Shown piece by piece: positions 61,900-64,000 of a stretch of DNA of 64,000 bases. Source of the stretch: Fimbriimonadaceae bacterium (lineage in GTDB: Bacteria > Armatimonadota > Fimbriimonadia > Fimbriimonadales > Fimbriimonadaceae); contig JAHBTE010000001.1 of NCBI GenBank assembly GCA_019638675.1, forward strand, positions 124,001-188,000, read 5' to 3'. Position 1 is the stretch's first letter, and each line of letters opens with the position of its first letter. Under the pieces are notes generated by a model, which worked only from the letters and a program-made list of their open reading frames with translations, ran no database searches and was not told the DNA's origin. The position numbers and the translations under genes were made by a program.

Positions 61900-62873
61900 T
61901 GCTTCTCTCGCGAGTTGCGAACTCACTTTATTGGGTGGGACGATATCTCGAACGAGCAGAGAATGCCAATCGCCACGTTGTTGTCGCGAGTGAATTTGCC
62001 GTAGAGCTTGAAGGAATCACGGAAAAAATTGCTTACAAAGAATGGCAGTCGCTGATCGCTTCCATGCCTTCGGCAAAAACCGAAAGCGTCCCCGATGTAA
62101 AAAAAGTTCCGGTAGGTTCGGATGAAGCACTGCGATATATGGTCTCTTTTCTCGTTGATGCAAATAACCCTTACTCGGTTGTTTCATCCCTTGGCAAAGC
62201 GCGCGAAAATGCCCGTGCAGTTTCGGAAACCATTACTTCCGAAATCACCACGAACTTAAACGAATCGCACCGCCAGCTCAGCGCGGTTAAGCCATCAAGC
62301 ATCAAAGACCCTGGCATTGCCCAGGATATAGCATCTAAAACCCACACTTCCATTCTCACCACTCTAGGAGCTGTTGAACACACTCTCACTCGGGGTGAAG
62401 GTTGGAACTACATGAAAATCGGCGAAGCGTTAGAGAGAACTCAGCGAACTCTATTTGTTCTCAAAACACGTCTGCCAGGCCTTAAAGAATGGGAGAAAGA
62501 TTCCGAAAACCCACTGTACTACGCTTCCTGGCGAAGTTTGCTTCGATCGCTCGCTTCACAAGAAAACTACAGACTTGAGCATGGCCCGAAGTTTGAACGA
62601 GATCAGATTATTCGATTCCTGCTGTTTCATCCAGCAACTCCCAGGTCAGTCTTCTGCGGTGTACGCCGGATGGTTGGGTACCTCAACGGAATGTCCGATT
62701 CTGGCCCTGCTTCTCAGGAGGCAAAAAGAAGGCTTGGAAAACTCGCCGCGCAGTTGGAGTTTGAGCAAGACGAAATCGTCGCTGAAGATGCAGTTATGCC
62801 GTTTCTCGACCACGCCATGTCAGAACTTTATCAAGTTCATGAATCAGTTTCAAACCCCATGAGGCTCCGTTAA
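61899..62873 (+). CDS. Alpha-E domain protein (DUF403)
   Basis: A 324-residue, mostly helical protein from the ATG that overlaps the preceding TAA by one base, with AAAGGAG upstream. MLLSRVANSLYWVGRYLERA is the hallmark N-terminus of alpha-E proteins, and EGWNYMKIGEALERTQRTLF is the second conserved block. Alpha-E proteins always accompany circularly permuted ATP-grasp and transglutaminase-like partners; their role is not established. Confidence 0.94.
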   Translation: MLLSRVANSLYWVGRYLERAENANRHVVVASEFAVELEGITEKIAYKEWQSLIASMPSAKTESVPDVKKVPVGSDEALRYMVSFLVDANNPYSVVSSLGKARENARAVSETITSEITTNLNESHRQLSAVKPSSIKDPGIAQDIASKTHTSILTTLGAVEHTLTRGEGWNYMKIGEALERTQRTLFVLKTRLPGLKEWEKDSENPLYYASWRSLLRSLASQENYRLEHGPKFERDQIIRFLLFHPATPRSVFCGVRRMVGYLNGMSDSGPASQEAKRRLGKLAAQLEFEQDEIVAEDAVMPFLDHAMSELYQVHESVSNPMRLR

Positions 62874-62877
62874 AAGC

Positions 62878-63843
62878 ATGCACCTTGATATTGAACACGA
62901 CATCACGTTCGACTACAACGATTTCATTAGTGAATCTTGGGTCGAACTGCGAATGGAACCTCAGACCAACATCCGGCAAACCGTAAACCTGTTTTATCTT
63001 GCGGTTGGACCAAGAACCAAGGTCTCTCGCTATCTCGATTGGACGGGCAACGCGGTTCGGCACTTCTCTATCGCTGAATATCACAAGGAAATCAAAGTGC
63101 GAGCAAGAACGATTGTTGAAACCAAACCGACTCGAGTTCCACTGGAGACTGTCAAGGAATCTACCGCCGCCAAAGAATCACTCGGCCCGATCCTCGATTA
63201 CCTTGAATTTGGAGGGCCAATTTCAAAATCCAAAGCGTTGCTCCAGTTTGATAAAGCGCTCAAATTGGACAAAAAGAAATCGCTTGGCGAGCAGGTGCGC
63301 CAGATCGGGAATTTTGTCCACGAGAAGATCAAATACCAAGCTAACGTTACAACTTACAACTCCACCATTGACGAAGCCCTTTCAAAAAAAGCCGGAGTCT
63401 GCCAAGACATGGGTCAAATCATGATCGGTTTGCTTAGGATGCACGGCATTCCCGCGAGATACGTTAATGGTTATCTCCATGTTCCGAAGCTGGCTTCTGG
63501 AGCAGCGGAAAGCCATGCGTGGATCGAATTTTTTACTCAAGAATTCGGCTGGGTCGGTTATGATCCTACGGGCAATGTCCAGCCAGGAGAAAACCACGTC
63601 GTCGTTGCAACTGGTCGGCATTACGATGAAGTTCCGCCCAATCGTGGTGTGTACCGGGGAACCGCTGGCGAAATCCTGACCGCCACCGTTCGCACAAAGG
63701 AAATCCCGGCGCCGGAATACAGTTCCTACCGCGAAGAAATCAAAGATATCGAACTCCCTGTTTACTCAGAAATTCCCGACCGACGAATTTCCGGCGTTCC
63801 CGAAGATCAAGTGGATCAATCGAGTCAGCAACAACAGCAGTAA
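62878..63843 (+). CDS. Transglutaminase-like cysteine peptidase family protein
   Basis: A 321-residue protein, 4 bp after the alpha-E gene. An N-terminal beta domain (about 1-85, HLDIEHDITFDYNDFISESW) is followed by the transglutaminase core with the triad Cys175 (KAGVCQDMGQIM), His213 (ESHAWIEFF) and Asp229 (GYDPTGN). It would cleave or transfer peptide amide bonds made or handled by the ATP-grasp partner. The C-terminal tail is Gln/Ser-rich. No signal peptide. Confidence 0.93.
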   Translation: MHLDIEHDITFDYNDFISESWVELRMEPQTNIRQTVNLFYLAVGPRTKVSRYLDWTGNAVRHFSIAEYHKEIKVRARTIVETKPTRVPLETVKESTAAKESLGPILDYLEFGGPISKSKALLQFDKALKLDKKKSLGEQVRQIGNFVHEKIKYQANVTTYNSTIDEALSKKAGVCQDMGQIMIGLLRMHGIPARYVNGYLHVPKLASGAAESHAWIEFFTQEFGWVGYDPTGNVQPGENHVVVATGRHYDEVPPNRGVYRGTAGEILTATVRTKEIPAPEYSSYREEIKDIELPVYSEIPDRRISGVPEDQVDQSSQQQQQ

Positions 63844-63945
63844 AAATCAGGCTTTGTCCTATCGCAAAAATTTGATGACACGTAGTTCCTGTTAACGCGT
63901 CCGAAGTCTCAAGAGTGCATTCATTTGCGCTCATTGGGGGCAGAA

Positions 63946-64000
63946 ATGAGTACAGAACTTTCACGGGCGATTCAATCGCTCAGTATCGATTTTCTCCGTT
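63946..64000 (+). CDS. Start of an unidentified gene, cut by the window edge
   Basis: An ATG at 63946 preceded by GGGGGCAG opens a frame to the edge: MSTELSRAIQSLSIDFLR. Too short to identify; lies about 100 bp after the transglutaminase gene with the same orientation, so it may belong to that cluster. Confidence 0.45.
   Translation, partial: MSTELSRAIQSLSIDFLR

Overview
The window looks like a chromosomal segment of a bacterium from the Armatimonadota, probably a Fimbriimonas-like lineage. This is inferred from three solitary prepilin-like DUF1559 proteins whose N-termini carry the [18 protein letters not shown] helix followed by [12 protein letters not shown], a combination typical of that phylum, together with many lipoproteins and an apparent outer-membrane beta-barrel. 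Most of the window is ordinary housekeeping sequence. I see no insertion sequence, prophage, integrase or CRISPR array.

Layout. 1-1.3 kb: a BlaI-type repressor and an M56 sensor peptidase, with twin inverted-repeat operators facing a divergent lipoprotein gene. 1.8-5.5 kb: rmuC, then a methylisocitrate lyase and a citrate/2-methylcitrate synthase. 5.6-9.6 kb: a membrane-spanning alpha/beta hydrolase and a GH127 glycosidase. 9.7-15.4 kb: a locally expanded family of four uncharacterised membrane proteins, with gene fragments and a truncated lipoprotein copy, interrupted by sucC. 15.4-18.9 kb: a zinc-ribbon protein, an isolated nuoB-nuoI pair, a lipoprotein and an acetyltransferase. 18.9-30 kb: mfd, a DUF1559 pseudopilin, a coupled DUF1844/unknown/GNAT trio, an M48 peptidase, an Ig-like lipoprotein, tRNA-His, rnhB (reading frame disturbed), yraN and metG. 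30-36.8 kb: three minor-pilin-like genes facing an operon of two GspF/PilC platform proteins plus a membrane DnaJ protein. 36.9-43 kb: a repeat-containing propeller lipoprotein, gpsA, an internally duplicated unknown protein, and rpsO-pnp with structured leaders. 43-45.3 kb: a sugar-mutarotase-fold protein and a small Cys-rich cluster: a secreted Cys-rich protein, a metallothionein-like protein absent from long-ORF lists, and a beta-barrel gene with one in-frame TGA. 45.5-52.1 kb: an OB-fold exported protein, acs, a VOC protein, an ECF sigma factor, a class C beta-lactamase-like hydrolase and a DUF1559 protein. 52.2-55 kb: a sulfur operon (TauE/SafE exporter, rhodanese, persulfide-dioxygenase/rhodanese). 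55-64 kb: PPK2, DUF4870, DUF1559, an S9 peptidase, the ATP-grasp/alpha-E/transglutaminase trio, and the start of one more gene.

How genes work together. The methylisocitrate lyase/citrate synthase pair, sucC and acs point to propionyl- and acetyl-CoA use feeding the TCA cycle. The pilin-like genes and GspF pair supply parts of a type IV pilus or type II secretion machine. The sulfur operon would oxidise sulfane sulfur and export sulfite.

The least explained items are the four-paralog membrane family with its visible duplication and deletion history, the metal-handling cluster whose third gene has TGA as the fourth residue of a Cys-Pro-Leu-X motif, the rnhB +1 frame shift at a TTT-TGA-C site, and the rpsO leader that can be drawn as a pseudoknot. 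All protein identifications rest on motifs and recalled family features; no database search was run.
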